Positions 36,141 to 47,762 are shown, numbered from the stretch's first letter. The stretch: 64,000 nt of DNA from Lepisosteus oculatus (GCF_040954835.1 NC_090709.1:44834490-44898489); one strand, 5' to 3'. Numbers and translations: made by a program. Notes: generated by a model from the sequence alone, not told the origin.

Positions 36141-37480
36141 AATGAACAGTGCATTTAACACTGAGCACATGTGGTCCTTCTTTGCAAAGGATTGCAAAGG
36201 TTGGGAATTAGCTTTTCACTCGTGTTGTTGAAGACCGTATCCTGGCTGTGTTGCAGGAAATGTCTGGATGCCATCACCGGATCAAGGAGAGGATCAGGGT
36301 TTTGGGAAGTCTTTTTGATGCCTGACACTGTGTGTTTCCTGGTTGTAACGGGTGTCATTCTGGACCTAAACAACAGAGAACACCATTGAAATCGCTGGAC
36401 TGCCTAGCGGACACTTTGTCGCCTTCTTCTGACCTGTAATTAATGTGATTCTCTGAAAACGTGGCACGTTGTATCTGTGCTACCTTTATGGAGGGTGACC
36501 ACACTCATAAGGATCATAGATTCGATCACAAGCATCTAAAAACGAGAATGAGAAAATGACATCACGCTATAAGGCTGAATGGCACGAATTCTCCTGTTCC
36601 TTCTGCAGCAAATGTGAGTTTTTTTGCTTCTTAACACTGAGATAGTTGGAGATATTTGGCAGCTGTGGGATTCCAACTCAACCCTCAAAGAGACTGGAGC
36701 TTTAATCCAGCTCTAAACTAAAAACTGGGTGACTTGTAAGGGCTGGTAGGAGAGGAAAAGAATAAATGCTTCTTTTTTGGTCTTTAGCTACTAAAAGAAA
36801 GGAAAAAATATTTGATTATTATTTATTCACCAGTTGTTTTGATCAAATTATTGTAACGCAGTGCCATATTAAGGTATAATATGTACATGAACGTCATGTC
36901 TGAGTCGATGATGGCAGCTGAGTATCGCTGGAGGACAGTTCATCATGAGTGGGTAAGCCTGCATAATGAGGGAGAAGAGATCGGCCTCTCTGATGCAGTG
37001 TCCAGTGACACTAACCTTCTGTCCTACTGTTCTCTGCTAATGTAGAGGGTGAATGCTTATTTAGGTGAATGTAAGGTTTCATTCTTGTAAAATATTTCCG
37101 AGCACTTTTTTTGTTGCTGAAAATTAATCTTGTGCATTTGAATGAATTCCGATATTGTCACCTAATTCTATACATTGTTTCATCAGACTAGAACTTTTAT
37201 AGGAGCTCAATTGCATTTATGAATTGCATAGTGATAGTATTTCTTTCCGTTTAAATACTTCAGTCAAAAATGTAGAGAAGGTGCTCCTGTTTTCACCATT
37301 ATAAGAACTGTGATGCACCAGTAATATTTACTCTCACAAAAGTATTGTAATTGTATTGTTCTGTTCTGTAACAATCTTGAGTGACACAAACCTTCTGTTT
37401 TACTGCACTACACTTCTCCAGAGGCCAGTTCAGCACACAAGGATCCTCAGTCAAACAAACACTGCAATCGCTTGATAAAA
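36141..37480. other. Non-coding stretch, nothing recognised
   Basis: Mixed AT-rich sequence. Short open frames near 36,170-36,390 overlap on both strands and lack motifs. No tRNA or transposon identified. Confidence 0.6.
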
Positions 37481-37820
37481 GCCATTCCTCATCCTTTCTC
37501 TTAGTATTGGTGCAACTTTTGTATCCAAAGAAGGCGATTTGACAATGAAAGGTGCAATCATCTTAAAGAGAGTCTTCATGAAGGCATGCACAGCTTAAGG
37601 CACATGAAGCTGAATCCATGAGCTGATTGACACAAAACAATGTCACTTCACATTATCCGCAAAGCTGTTTTGCTTGTCTGACCACCTCTTCGTACTTTAC
37701 AGTGAGCGCATATATTTCAGTTTCTTCTTTTGTATTTTCCTTACTATTTTACTGTCCCTTTCCCCCATGTGGAGATGTATCCACTGCCAAAACTGCTGTC
37801 TGATTATTTAAATTATCTGT
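37480..37820 (+). repeat. Diverged copy of arm sequence (2,690-3,000 type)
   Basis: Shares, in order, 'cttaaagagagtcttc', 'cacatgaag', 'gaccacctctt', 'tttcagtttctt' and 'cccatgtggagatg' with left-arm bases 2,690-3,000. Substitutions and gaps are many, so it is far older than the palindrome. Confidence 0.7.
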
Positions 37821-39423
37821 AAAACTGTTACATGACTTCATCTAATTGTAAATTTATAAGACAGTCTGTGAGACATTTGTGAGAGTAGCTGAATCCCAGG
37901 GCTGGTGTGGAATCACACACAGACAGGTCTTCTGTGTGATCTGAATCCCACTGCCCAGAGCTACAGACTGGTCAAATGGTCACTATTGTAGACACGACCA
38001 TCGGACAATCGGCTACAAATAATCAATATACTGATCATATTGTCACTACTGGTGTTTATTACATAAATACTATATATAAATAATAAGATAATTCCACACT
38101 CATGTGTGTTATAAAACATTTATAAACATTTTGGGAGGCTGACATACAGTAAAGAAAGTAATACTGAAGGGCTGGAAGTCCTGGAAAGCATTAATAGAAC
38201 CTTCTTGCTTTCGACCTGGAACAGAGCCCACAACTGCCAGATCAGTGACCCCTGAGCCCAGTTCACAGAGAGGAGAACCAGGGGCTCTTCTATGTCTCTA
38301 AGAGGGCTGGGAGGAAGGATAAAAGGGGGAAATGTGACATGAGTCCAGGCTGTTCTGTCTGATATTGTTCATGTAGCAGCACTGATTGTCTGAATATCTT
38401 CTGGTTCTGGATTGTGAGGATAGAGAGCAGTACGGAGTTGAGATCCTGTCTGAGTGTGAGTCTGAGCAATGAATCTGACTGAGAAAAGAATAATGATTTT
38501 TTATTCTGCCTGAGAATTTTCCTGAGAATTTTTCCTGATAATTTTTCTTCTTTTCCAAGTGGTGTTACATCCCCTTCAGATACTCTACACAGACTGCCAG
38601 AGAGAAGAGGAGAGAGAGATGGACAGATAAGAGCACACACAGCAAGAGACACATACGTCTTGATTTACTTTGAAGCAAGTGTTCATTTCTTTTCAGGAAC
38701 AAGTTGTTTTTGAACTTCAAGAAATTCATACAAATTCTGAAAGATAAAATACAAATCTTGCTTCTCAGGACAGAAGAAATGCTGCAAAAAAATGCCAGTG
38801 ATTTGTGAAAAGCAACGGGAATGTGTCCCTCTGCAGCTGTTAAACAAAGGGCTGGTGGGTCAAACGCACTCAGGGACGTGCTTCAGATTGTGATGATGTA
38901 AACATAATCTCCGCTAAAAATTGAAGGGATTTCTTCGCAAACCCTCTTGAATGTTGCAGGAAATCTTCGTGTTTTACTCGTGTGCAACTAAAACAAGTAA
39001 ACAATTCAGTACCTAAGTCAATGTCCAAGAAAACCATCCTCACGTGTGGAATTTTTCTTTAACTGGCTGTTGGGAGAATTCATTTATACACCCGTTGTAT
39101 CCTTAGCAAAAATATTTTAAAATTAGAACACAGATTTGTTGGAGAACTTGACAATCCTTGACAATCATTATTAAATGAGCATTATAGAAATGTGCGTTGA
39201 TATTTTTAATATGTACCTTAATTGTAATATATATATATAATTGCTTTGATGTGGATGTTCATTTGAAGGAATTGAGGAAACTATGAAGGATCGCAGAACA
39301 ACCAAAGATACATTTGGGCATCTGCTATTGGTAAAGATTAACGAATACAGTAAGTGTGAAACTTGCACATACACGAGAGAAAAAGATCAGTTTAAATTCA
39401 CTTCATTAGACTGACGGTGTGTA
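37821..39423. other. Non-coding stretch with one weak arm-like fragment
   Basis: About 39,060-39,170 resembles left-arm 2,600-2,690 ('gggagaattcattta', 'atattttaaaa', 'cagatttgtt'). Otherwise no gene is recognised. Overlapping short frames at 38,290-38,650 lack motifs. Confidence 0.5.
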
Positions 39424-39495
39424 TAGCAATGGATGGTTCTGATACATCGACCTCTGGGTTATGGGCCCAGCACGCTTCTGCTGCGCCACTCTGCT
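39424..39495 (-). pseudogene. Initiator tRNA-Met (CAU), partly decayed
   Basis: 72 bases closely matching vertebrate initiator tRNA-Met, including 'AGCAGAGTGGCGCAGC' and an anticodon arm with GGGCCCATAACCC. The T arm (GATGTATCAGAACCATC) has lost pairing and the normal T-loop order, the acceptor has one mismatch, and no T4 follows. Likely inactive. Confidence 0.75.
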
Positions 39496-40149
39496 GACAG
39501 CTGTCGTAGTGTGATTCAACACAACTGCTCTATCTTTGTTTTCTAAAAGTGCGCCCGAGATGAAAAGTTTCAACGGCAAACACAGACGTCACTTTGAGCA
39601 CTTGGTCTTTTATAGTACGAATCATCACACGCTGCTCTACATGGGCGTGTCTTCAAGATCGTTGAGAACCAAACCTTCTGCTGATGGGAATCAGTGAAAC
39701 GAAAACCAAACACATGTACACACTCGCGTCCTAGCCTGAAAGAAAAATGATGGAAGCATTTGAGAAATAACAAGAGTAGTCTGAACAGCTCCAGTCTATC
39801 AACTGCTCTACAAAGTGAGCGCTACTTCCACACCCAGTTTATAACGCTGAAAATGATTCAGGAAGCACAGCAAAGTTCAAAAAGCAGTGGTTGAAAAGCG
39901 TCTAGATACATAAAATGACAGTTTCTCAAAAGTAAAATCTTAAGCTTTTAAATATTGTCAGCCATATATTTTCGTTTTTCTCTTTTTTACATAACACGCT
40001 TTCGAGAAATAGACTGTCTTGTAATGAAGGCTGCATTAGAAAATGTGTGTCTAAATTAAAATCGGGTTTATGACTTCTGAGTTTTTCAGCTTTCTTAGCG
40101 CTTGGGTCTCGATTCAGATATTGCAATTAAAGCAACAGGGGAGTAAGTT

Positions 40150-40700
40150 TTCCTTTTCTAAATCAAAGGTGATCTGCTCACAAGGAAGTATAAAAACTTC
40201 AGCGTTTACTTTTTGAAGACCGCAAATTGTCAAAACACTATTGCTTCATAAGCTAATAAGTAAGGTTTCTGACCACGCATTGTATTACTAATGCTGTTAT
40301 TAATAAAAAAAAAAGCTTAAATTCACATAATGGAATTTGGACGGCTCAAAGTAGTCTATTCTTTGTACAACTTTACTTGCCCGCTGAGTAGAGTTTAAAG
40401 CAACGGCAGCAGAAGTAGCAGTAATAGCAACAACGTGGTTAGAGTGTCACAATACACTCTATGAAATTATTGCGGCTTCAGATCGTTTTGTTCTGTTGAA
40501 GCTGCCTACAGGCTCTGAATTGCTGACATTGGCTGTGATCTTTTTTCAGGTTTCATGAAATTCTTCACATATTTGAAATATTTAATTCGGGTTCGCCTAA
40601 TACACGGTGCAAACCGTACCTGCAGCAGAATGCTGTGGCACATGAAGCCGTTTTGTCTATCGGTTGTAAGGATTTAGGAGCGTACTACAAATCGAGCAAG
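40150..40700 (+). repeat. Diverged copy of arm sequence (3,650-4,220 type)
   Basis: Collinear with left-arm 3,650-4,220: 'gatctgctcacaag', 'cataagctaataagtaa', 'acgcattgtatta', 'cataatggaatttgga' and 'ttgcggcttcagatcg'. Same orientation as the left arm. The Tc1 target region is also unoccupied here, but too diverged to date. Confidence 0.8.
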
Positions 40701-40724
40701 CGAAAAGAAAATTAAACAGGAGTC

Positions 40725-40785
40725 ACTTTTTGGATTGCTAATTCATTGTGCTCTGTTCGTCTAGGTTCAAATCCTATCCTTGTCA
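40725..40785 (+). pseudogene. tRNA-Ser (GCU) 3' fragment
   Basis: Anticodon loop 'GGATTGCTAATTCATTGTGCTCTG' region (anticodon GCT), long variable arm, T arm 'AGGTTCAAATCCTATC' and end 'CTTGTCA' match tRNA-Ser(GCU). The 5' half is missing. The palindrome arms have no equivalent. Confidence 0.7.
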
Positions 40786-41626
40786 TGGTTAAGGCCTGAG
40801 ACGTGTGTGTTTTTTCTAAACGGTGTTTGCATTTGTTTCCTCTTTACTCCTGTAAACTCAGGATTTTTTTTCCTTGGCAACAATACGCTTCTGTAAATGG
40901 TAGACTCTGCTTTCAAATAAGCTGCACCAGGCATTCGGATACAGAAAAACACAGGGATTTAAAATTCAGGAATATGAATGGCCAATTGCTTACAGCTAGG
41001 GTTTTTACGTTTTCTTATTTAGCGATTTGTGTATCAATCTTTTAACAATTCATTAAAATGCTAACAATATGTAAAATCAAAACAACAGCACCGTTAAATG
41101 CTGGGGAGACAGGTAGTTTTTTTTTTTTCCATCAGATGCCAATCTCTAATGCTGTGTGTGAGAGCTTACGTACCTTTCCTTTTCTCACATTTTCTGACAA
41201 CTATTCCAAAGGGGCACCCTGTCAGCTCCTAATACTTTTTAAAAGTCTGCCTGCATGTTTGATTATTGTCGTTTTATTTAGAAAAAGTTCAATATTGATC
41301 ATAACTAAAGAAAATTAGGATCACGAATAAAAAAAGGGCTGAAGATGCGAGTCGCTCTTGAATCAGAGCTGGGCGACACGGGCTTCTGTTCTGATATGAT
41401 TGTTCGAGAAGCAGGAGGAATCTCTTCTCTCCTATGGAGCATGAGCTGAATCAGGAGTGAGACATTTCGTATGCTCGTGCATATGTTAACACATGACCTA
41501 CATCGTAAAACTAAATTAAAAACTAACATTAAGTTGTCAAAGACATTCATTTATATACAAACAAGAGACAGACATAGTAATGATTCTACATTAACTTGTC
41601 CTGCACTGATCAGACTAATTGAAATG

Positions 41627-42069
41627 TATGAAAGCCCGTTTCCGCCAGGGAGTTACAAAACAACGCGCTATGGTATCGCAGAATTCCGATTAAGTAACTC
41701 AGAATTGCGACTTAGTAACTCACAACTCCGACTTTATATTTCACATTTGCAACTTCGAAATAGCCCATATTTCATTGTCTGTCCTTTTGTTATTGTAACG
41801 GATTCGGGTTCTAGCTAGCAAGACCTGGGTTTGAGCCAATAGAGTGAGGCACGAAGTAGGGTGGGAGCGGCGAGGGCACAAGCCCTAGAACCCGAATTCG
41901 TTACAATAACAAAAGGTCAGACAATGAAATATGGGCTTTTCGAAGTCGCAAATGTGAGAGATAAAGTCAAAATTCTGAGTTTTTAGGTCGCAATTCTATG
42001 ATTCTAAGTCACAATTCTGAGATACCATAGTGCGTTTTTTTTACTCCCTGGCGGAAACGGGCTTCCATA
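41627..42069. mobile_element. Foldback (MITE-like) element with a nested hairpin
   Basis: Left and right thirds (about 41,629-41,815 and 41,880-42,067) are reverse complements. Termini read TGRAAGCCCGTTTCCGCC on the left and its complement on the right, with TA on each outer side as a possible target duplication. The arms contain repeated 'cgcaattctgag'-type blocks. At the centre a second hairpin (41,795-41,908) starts and ends in 'attgtaacg(g/a)attcgggttct' and its complement. No coding sequence. It depends on an unknown transposase. Confidence 0.8.
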
Positions 42070-42567
42070 GGTTCTCGGTGCTGCGAAGCAAAAGCAATCT
42101 CTGGAAAATCAGACAAATTATCAGATCATGTCAAAAGCTGATCAGTATTTCTTTACTGGGAAGCAAAGAGATGCTTGTATTACACATTTTAATATGACAT
42201 GGAATTACACGTGAAAAATAGTAAAATTATTTTCATTGCGGTACGTGTTGATAGAACAGCCCCCTCGATAAAAGAAAGTGTGGACGGACGTGTCGCATGT
42301 TCCGTACTCTGTCTGACAGCGAGTTTAACACACTTTCCACGGAAATTAGAAACTAATTGAACAATAAATTAATCTGAGCAAATTTTACACGTGTGGGTGA
42401 TTTAATTCTGTCGAAATTGCGTGGAACTCCTCCGCTGAGGTCAGATACACACGGGAAAATGTTCAGGCGGCTTCACGGAGTCCCGCCTCAGACTGAAATC
42501 AGGTTCTAATTAGACGCTGAGAACAATCCGGATCTCTGTATGTAATTGATTGTGTTGATTGTGTGAC
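42070..42567. other. Upstream flank of the ZP3-like gene
   Basis: AT-rich non-coding sequence. No gene or repeat recognised. Oocyte promoter elements could lie here. Confidence 0.5.
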
Positions 42568-42601
42568 CAGGTGTGCGGTAACAGGTCCTGCCAGTATAAA
42601 A
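42568..42601 (+). promoter_or_regulatory. E-box and TATA box of the ZP3-like gene
   Basis: CAGGTG at 42,568-42,573 is an E-box (CANNTG) and TATAAAA is at 42,595-42,601. Transcription should start near 42,625, which makes the ATG at 42,626 a poor start. E-boxes bound by FIGLA close to the TATA box are known for vertebrate zona genes. Binding here is inference. Confidence 0.7.
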
Positions 42602-42703
42602 ACCTAGTCACCGCATTCACACTTTATGCTTTCTTGCTTCAACACAGTTTTGTGGTTTACTTATTTTACTCCTGTAGCAATTGAGCGGGACGTTAATTTG
42701 GCG

Positions 42704-45003
42704 ATGCGCTCGTTTCTCTTTATGCTGTGCCTGTGCACATGGGCCGGGCTCCCCGCACTGGTTTCCGCCGGGCCGGCTGGCTGGGACTCTCGGGAATTGG
42801 CGCTCCAGGCTGACCTCCCGGCTCCTGAAGACGCAGCCCAGTTGGAGGACTTGAACCTGGCAGATGCGCCCTCCGAAGACCTGTCTGCAAGCGAGAACGA
42901 CTCGCAGTCCTTGGCTCCCGACTTTCGCCGCCTTCCCGTGTCCAGAGACGCGTACTCGCCCTACTTCGACAAGGAGAAGATGAAGCCCGAAGCCGGCAGC
43001 CGCCCCTTACCCGCCTACATCAAGAGCGTCCTGTTTCCTCCCCAGCGAGGGCGGCAGCCGGCTCGCCCGGCCATCGGGGGCACCCGAGGAGTGGCTGTGT
43101 GGTGTGACTCCAGCAGGATGTACGTGAGGGTCAGTCGGCTCCTGTTCGGCTTCAGCTGTCGGCCATCGGAGGTGACCTTGGGCAACTGCAGCGTCAGCCG
43201 AACCACACGCCGTTACTTCTACTTCATCTACGGGCTTCACGAGTGCGGCACCGAGCGATCGGTAAGCGGGTCTTCATCTACAGGCAGTGTATCAACGTGA
43301 GCTTTAGGGCCAGTGTCGGGGTTGCCTTTCCTGGGAATATCCCTTCCTCTGTGACCCTGCAGGTTGTCCAGGGCCGCCTGGTGTACTCCAACACTCTCCG
43401 CTATGCCCCGCCCTCCTCCAGTGCACCTGTGCATCGCTTCATTCCCTTCTCTGTGCCGGTCAAGTGCTCCTACAACAGGTAGGCAGGGCTCTGCTGCTGA
43501 GAAGCTGCTAGGAAAGTGTCCAGATGCCCCTCATCCCCCCCCCCCCCCCCCCTGTTCTGCAGGTTCCACTACTCCTACAAGGTTGGCTATGTCCCCACGT
43601 GGGCCAGGAGAAGGACCTTCTTCAAGGACCTGAAGAACAAACACAGCTTTGTGCTGCTCACCACCAACTGTAAGCTCCTTGAGTGAGTGGCTCCTCCTGC
43701 CTGCAGGGGGTGCTGTGTGCAGGTGTAATGCTGCCTCTCTCTCTCCAGCCCACTGGGTCCGGCTCTCTCCTAAGGATGAGTACTTCCTGGGTCAGCCCAT
43801 GTACTTCCAGGCCACTGCCTACTTTGCCACAGCAGAGCAGAGGCTGTACATCCACTCGTGTTACGTAACGGAGAAACCAGACCAGCACTCCCAGCCCCGT
43901 TTCCCCGTGATCGACAACTTGGGGTACGGCCCCTTCTGGGAGGGGAGGTGGGCAGGAGCCCTGAGAGCCTGCAGGGGTTCATCCTTGTCCTTGTCCCCAG
44001 GTGCATGGTGGACAGCAAGGCAGATGGCTGCCTGTCCAGGTTTGTCCCCTCCAAGCAGAAGGATGTGCTCCGCTTCACAATTGATGCCTTCCTCTTCCAG
44101 AAGAAGCTGTCCAGGAAGGTACTGCTCTCAAAGGCTGCTCAGCCTTCTTGCTCTACTGATCCATTGTCTGCTTTTCCATCCATGATCTAGATGTGAACCA
44201 GACTGTGGCATCTGTAGTGCCTAGAGCTGCCAACTTGCCTTCACTGATGGCAGAAGGTCTTTCTCTGTCCCTCTATTGGCCTTGATCCCTTAATGCTGTG
44301 ACCTTCCCTCTTGCAGCATGAAGTGAGTGAGCTGTACATGCACTGTCATGGCTGTGGCTCCTGCTAAAGCAACACCAGGGACCAAGTCCTGCACCTACAA
44401 CAGGGAGGCTAAGAGGTACTTCTGCAAGGAGCCTGCTGAGGGTGCTCTGGGACATGCCAGGTTTAGGCCTCACCTGTAAACCTTTCCTCCAGGTGGGAGG
44501 AGCTGTATGGTGACCATGAGGTCTGTGCCTGCTGTGATTCCAGGTGTGCTGGCAGTCGGAATGAAGGTGGGTCTGGTTCTCTATCCCTTGTGGATGCATC
44601 TCTGCCCAGGAGACAACCATGCTTGGACAACTGAGGAATGATCCCATGCTGGACAAAGGGGCTGTTTAGATGAGTAGCATCACTGTGGGACTCTGGGTAT
44701 AGCGGATCCCTCACTCCTGGGTGTTGCTTGTCCACAGGTACCAGGAGCCTGGTGACCAGCAGTCGGGTGGCTGTGGCACCAGTAGAAGCTCCTCTGGATG
44801 TGGGAGCTGACTGGACTGAGGATGAGGAGGGAGACCCTCAGAGCTCCAGTGAAGATGCAGAGAGCACCAGTGAGGATGTGGAGGGAGCAGAGGACTTTGG
44901 AGATGTTGGCCAGTGGACAGGTAGGGTCTGGCAGGAGGAGCTCCTGTAGGGGTGGTGTCCTGCAGTGTAGCTGGATTGTTCTCCTTCCTCCCCAGGTGCC
45001 TGA
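42704..45003 (+). CDS. zp3: ZP3-like egg-coat glycoprotein, frameshifted in exon 6
   Basis: An extracellular egg-envelope protein of the ZP3 type. Exons by GT-AG sites: 42,704-43,261; 43,363-43,478; 43,563-43,669; 43,749-43,923; 44,001-44,118; 44,317-44,415; 44,493-44,566; 44,738-44,920; 44,996-45,003. The start (MRSFLFMLCLC...) gives a signal peptide; the upstream ATG lies at the expected cap site. The ZP-N half has cysteines 134, 152, 162 and 181 in exon 1. The ZP-C half follows in exons 2-7, including 'VKCSYNR', 'HSCYVT', 'DGCLS' and the late 'VCACC'. Exon 8 is an acidic tail. Frames agree through exon 5. In exon 6 the frame coding 'LYMHCH' stops almost at once, while 'AVAPAKATPGTKSC' continues in another frame, as if two bases were missing. 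Pseudogene, allele or sequence error are all possible. The exact ZP3 paralogue is unclear. Confidence 0.88.
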
Positions 45004-45243
45004 ATGAAGGCTCCAGCCTGGCCCTTGTGACTCTCCTGCCTCCACTTGCCTTGTAATGGCAACATCTCAAACCTGTGGAAGACCCTTCTGTCTGCCCTTG
45101 TTTCTTTATGGTTTATAGGTTTGAATGGGGTGGAGGAATTCAAGGGAAGTGAGACCCATTAATCAATGGAAGTATTTGTGGGGGTTCCCCTTTCAAGAAT
45201 GCTTCCCGTATTGCTGCCAATGAGGACTGAAAATGTCTGGAGT

Positions 45244-45249
45244 AATAAA
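45244..45249 (+). terminator. Candidate polyadenylation signal of the ZP3-like gene
   Basis: AATAAA about 240 bases after the predicted stop codon. It is the first canonical signal after the last exon. Confidence 0.55.
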
Positions 45250-45894
45250 GTGTTGTACTTGGGGAAGATGGCCGCACTATTCCTTGGGCAGGTCATTGTG
45301 ACTTTTTTTACTGGGGGAGAGACAGAGGTGTTCAATATACTGGAAATCCTCCTGTTTCCGAGAGGGGTAGTGCTTATGGAGTGTGAGTTGCTACTGTAGT
45401 GCCCAGTAAGAGTGAGATCTGATGTCCTATTCTAGGCTGCACAAACTGACTAAAAGAAACACAAGGAAGGGATTGTCAACAGGGGCTTGGTGTAAAGTAG
45501 GCCTTCCCTTCCTTAGCAGAGGAACAATTCTGGTGCCCAAACATCAGTGAATAAAGGTACAGTTAGAATCTTGGAGGTCTTGTCTTATGGGTGTTGGTTT
45601 CACAGTATTGGACAGTCACGGGAAGTATTAGGATTGAAACTGGAGATCCCAGTACTTGACTGGGAGGACGGGTGTTCACAACCACCTCTACCAGCAGCAC
45701 AGACTGTGTAGATTGAGACTGAATGCTTACTACACAAAGCCTCTCCCCTGTTTCAGTGTCCCATGTCATGAATTTCAAGTGAATCATAGTCTCCCGTTGT
45801 GACTACCTATAATTTGCACAAATCCTGCTGGCCCACTAACAGTTAATTTTTAGCCCTACTGCACTGCCCTATTAAAGCTTCAAGGATTTAGGCT
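45250..45894. other. Non-coding stretch after the ZP3-like gene
   Basis: No gene, tRNA or transposon recognised. Short open frames only. Confidence 0.55.
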
Positions 45895-46260
45895 AAACTA
45901 TTTTATATAATGGTTCCAAAGGTGGCTTCGCAAAGCACTTGAAATAATTACAATAAGAATACACAGGATAAAACAATTCCAATAGACAGAGGAGACCATG
46001 GATGGTGGTACTAAGGAAAGTAGAAGCAGAGGGGTAAAGAATGGAACCAGTTCAGTAAAGGCTCTTCTACAGAACAAGGTGTTGAGTCTGAATTTGAAGG
46101 AGTTTAGGAAAGGTGACTCTGGTATCCTTGGGGAGAGAGTTCCAGAGCATGGGGGCATAACAGGAGAAGGCCTTGTCACTCATACAGTGTAGATGGGCGT
46201 GGGGGACAGTTAGGAAACCAGAATAAGAAGAGTGAAGGTTCTGAGGTGGGGAGTAGGGTG
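45895..46260 (-). mobile_element. LINE 3' fragment, opposite orientation to 35,620-36,140
   Basis: Its reverse complement follows 35,800-36,120: a 'ttccagagcatgggggca' block, 'agaacaaggtgttgagtctg', and 'tggcttcgcaaagcactt' at the end. Only the C-terminal/3' part is present. Confidence 0.7.
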
Positions 46261-46790
46261 ATAATAGATCAAACTGCTACTGAGGTGCAACTGAAATGTG
46301 ACGGCATGTTCTACAATTTATGCAAGAAAGGGTAATGTTAGGCTTTTATGGACCGTTGGTACAACAGCAGTGCTCAAGGATTCATTTCTAATATTGAGGA
46401 CAATGGGTTATATACCCATCGTTCTTACCAAAGGATCAGAGACCTTTTGCTATATAAAAAGACTCCTTTCCACCACTAATTTATACAGGTTTGGTTCATT
46501 TGGGTTTTATCAGTTAAACATTTCAGTGAAGTCATTGTCCTGCTCGCGGCCGAGCCCGACACACGGTACCGTCTGGTTTCTGTCGCTGGGCGCTCACCCT
46601 GCGGTCCATACGGGTCCTAATGCCCCAGTATATGGTAGTGCCAATTTCCCTAAGGAAACAAATACTCCACATTAGTCTGAATGCCACATTCTTCATTGGT
46701 CCCATTACATCACAGAAAAACAAAACTACTCACTCTTTAATCTCGTCTAATCCAAGACGCACCGAATATCACAGTCTTCTTTTAACACGC
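46261..46790. other. Non-coding stretch with a SINE-like fragment
   Basis: Around 46,588-46,635 the sequence resembles 61,464-61,506 ('gctcaccctg', 'gtcctaatgccccagtata'). The remainder is unrecognised. Confidence 0.5.
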
Positions 46791-46945
46791 GTGCTGTGAT
46801 TCCTCTATGTAGCAGAAATGACAACCGAGGAGCCGAGAGATTATTTCAGCATTTCGCGTCAGAACGGAAAACACAAACGACTAACTTGGAATGACTTGCT
46901 TTTGACGCTTTTCAAAGCGTTCTTTGTGCACGACGACTGCGCCAC
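46791..46945 (-). repeat. Inverted edge of the tRNA array
   Basis: Reverse complement of 48,827-48,990: the 'ggcgcagtcgtcgtgcac' start, 'gaaaagcgtcaaa', and 'ctcggctcctcggttgtcat'. The tandem array is therefore bordered on its left by an inverted copy of its own internal sequence. Confidence 0.85.
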
Positions 46946-47116
46946 CAAGCAAACTACATAAATATGAGAAAACACGCAAGAGAGTTGTCACTCAGAGTGT
47001 CGAAGGGTCGATGTATACTGGGGCTCAGTTGAAATGCAACGTCAGGACTTTTCCGAATTATGTCACACGAAGAGAGCACAGCCCTTTCCGCCCTGCCGCG
47101 TGTGTCTCGGTAACTC

Positions 47117-47188
47117 GCTGTGATCGTATAGTGGTCAGTACTTTGCGTTGTGGCCGCAACAACCCCGGTTCGAATCCAGGTCACGGCA
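47117..47188 (+). tRNA. tRNA-His (GUG), unit A
   Basis: 72 bases with the vertebrate tRNA-His pattern 'GTGATCGTATAGTGG' and anticodon GTG in 'GCGTTGTGGCCGC'. The acceptor pairs with one G-U. The T stem has one mismatch (CCCGG/CCAGG) not present in the other two copies. A T4 run follows at about 47,204. Confidence 0.88.
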
Positions 47189-47762
47189 GAATAGGGGCGT
47201 CTGCTTTTACTACTCGCACGAATGAAGGCAAAAAAAAGCCAATCGACGTGAACGAACGGCGCTTTACAGAGGAGTACTGCCTGACTGGATCGTTGATGAA
47301 CGACAGAGGCCACTCCGACCTCTTCTCGGTTTTCTTCAATGACTTACTAAGGATCTTCTTCACATTCGCCCATGCAGGGGAAGCCAGTTACACCAAAGCA
47401 AACGCAGGAAAGTGCATTTCAAGCAGAGACCAGGAGGGACTTGTTTACACCGAGAGTGGGCGGAGAATGGAACAATGCGCCCAGCCCTGTTGCTGGAGCC
47501 GATTCTTGATGAGCTCTTGGGCTCACTAAGAGGCCCCCGCTGGATGCTAATCTTTCTGTTGTTCTTACAGGTCCTGCGCTGCTTTTGAGCCGACAGAGCT
47601 CGACCTGGTCTGTCGGCACAGCCCAATTGCAAATGATCGGCTCCGCGTACAGAAGGAACGTGCGTTTGGTACAAGAGTGCACGAAGGCACCGGAAATACA
47701 TTGGGAACAAATGACCGGTCGCTCAAGACCTCTGTGAAGTACAGGAGCGTCCAAAACGAGGC

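Noticed and set aside
38290-38652. 120-codon minus-strand frame
   Set aside because: Serine/leucine-rich translation overlapping a second frame on the same strand; no family resemblance or conserved copy.
42626-42703. Upstream ATG of the ZP3-like gene as the start codon
   Set aside because: It lies about 25 bases after the TATA box, at the expected cap site, and would put 26 residues before a clear signal peptide.
43262-43283. A 22-base intron ending at 'ctacag' in the ZP3-like gene
   Set aside because: Too short for a vertebrate intron. The acceptor at 43,361-43,362 gives a normal intron and continues the ZP domain in frame.
46954-47313. Open frames that recur in every tRNA array unit (for example 116, 111, 119 and 136 codons)
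   Set aside because: They overlap tRNA genes and each other on both strands and recur only because the unit is duplicated. They show no motifs.
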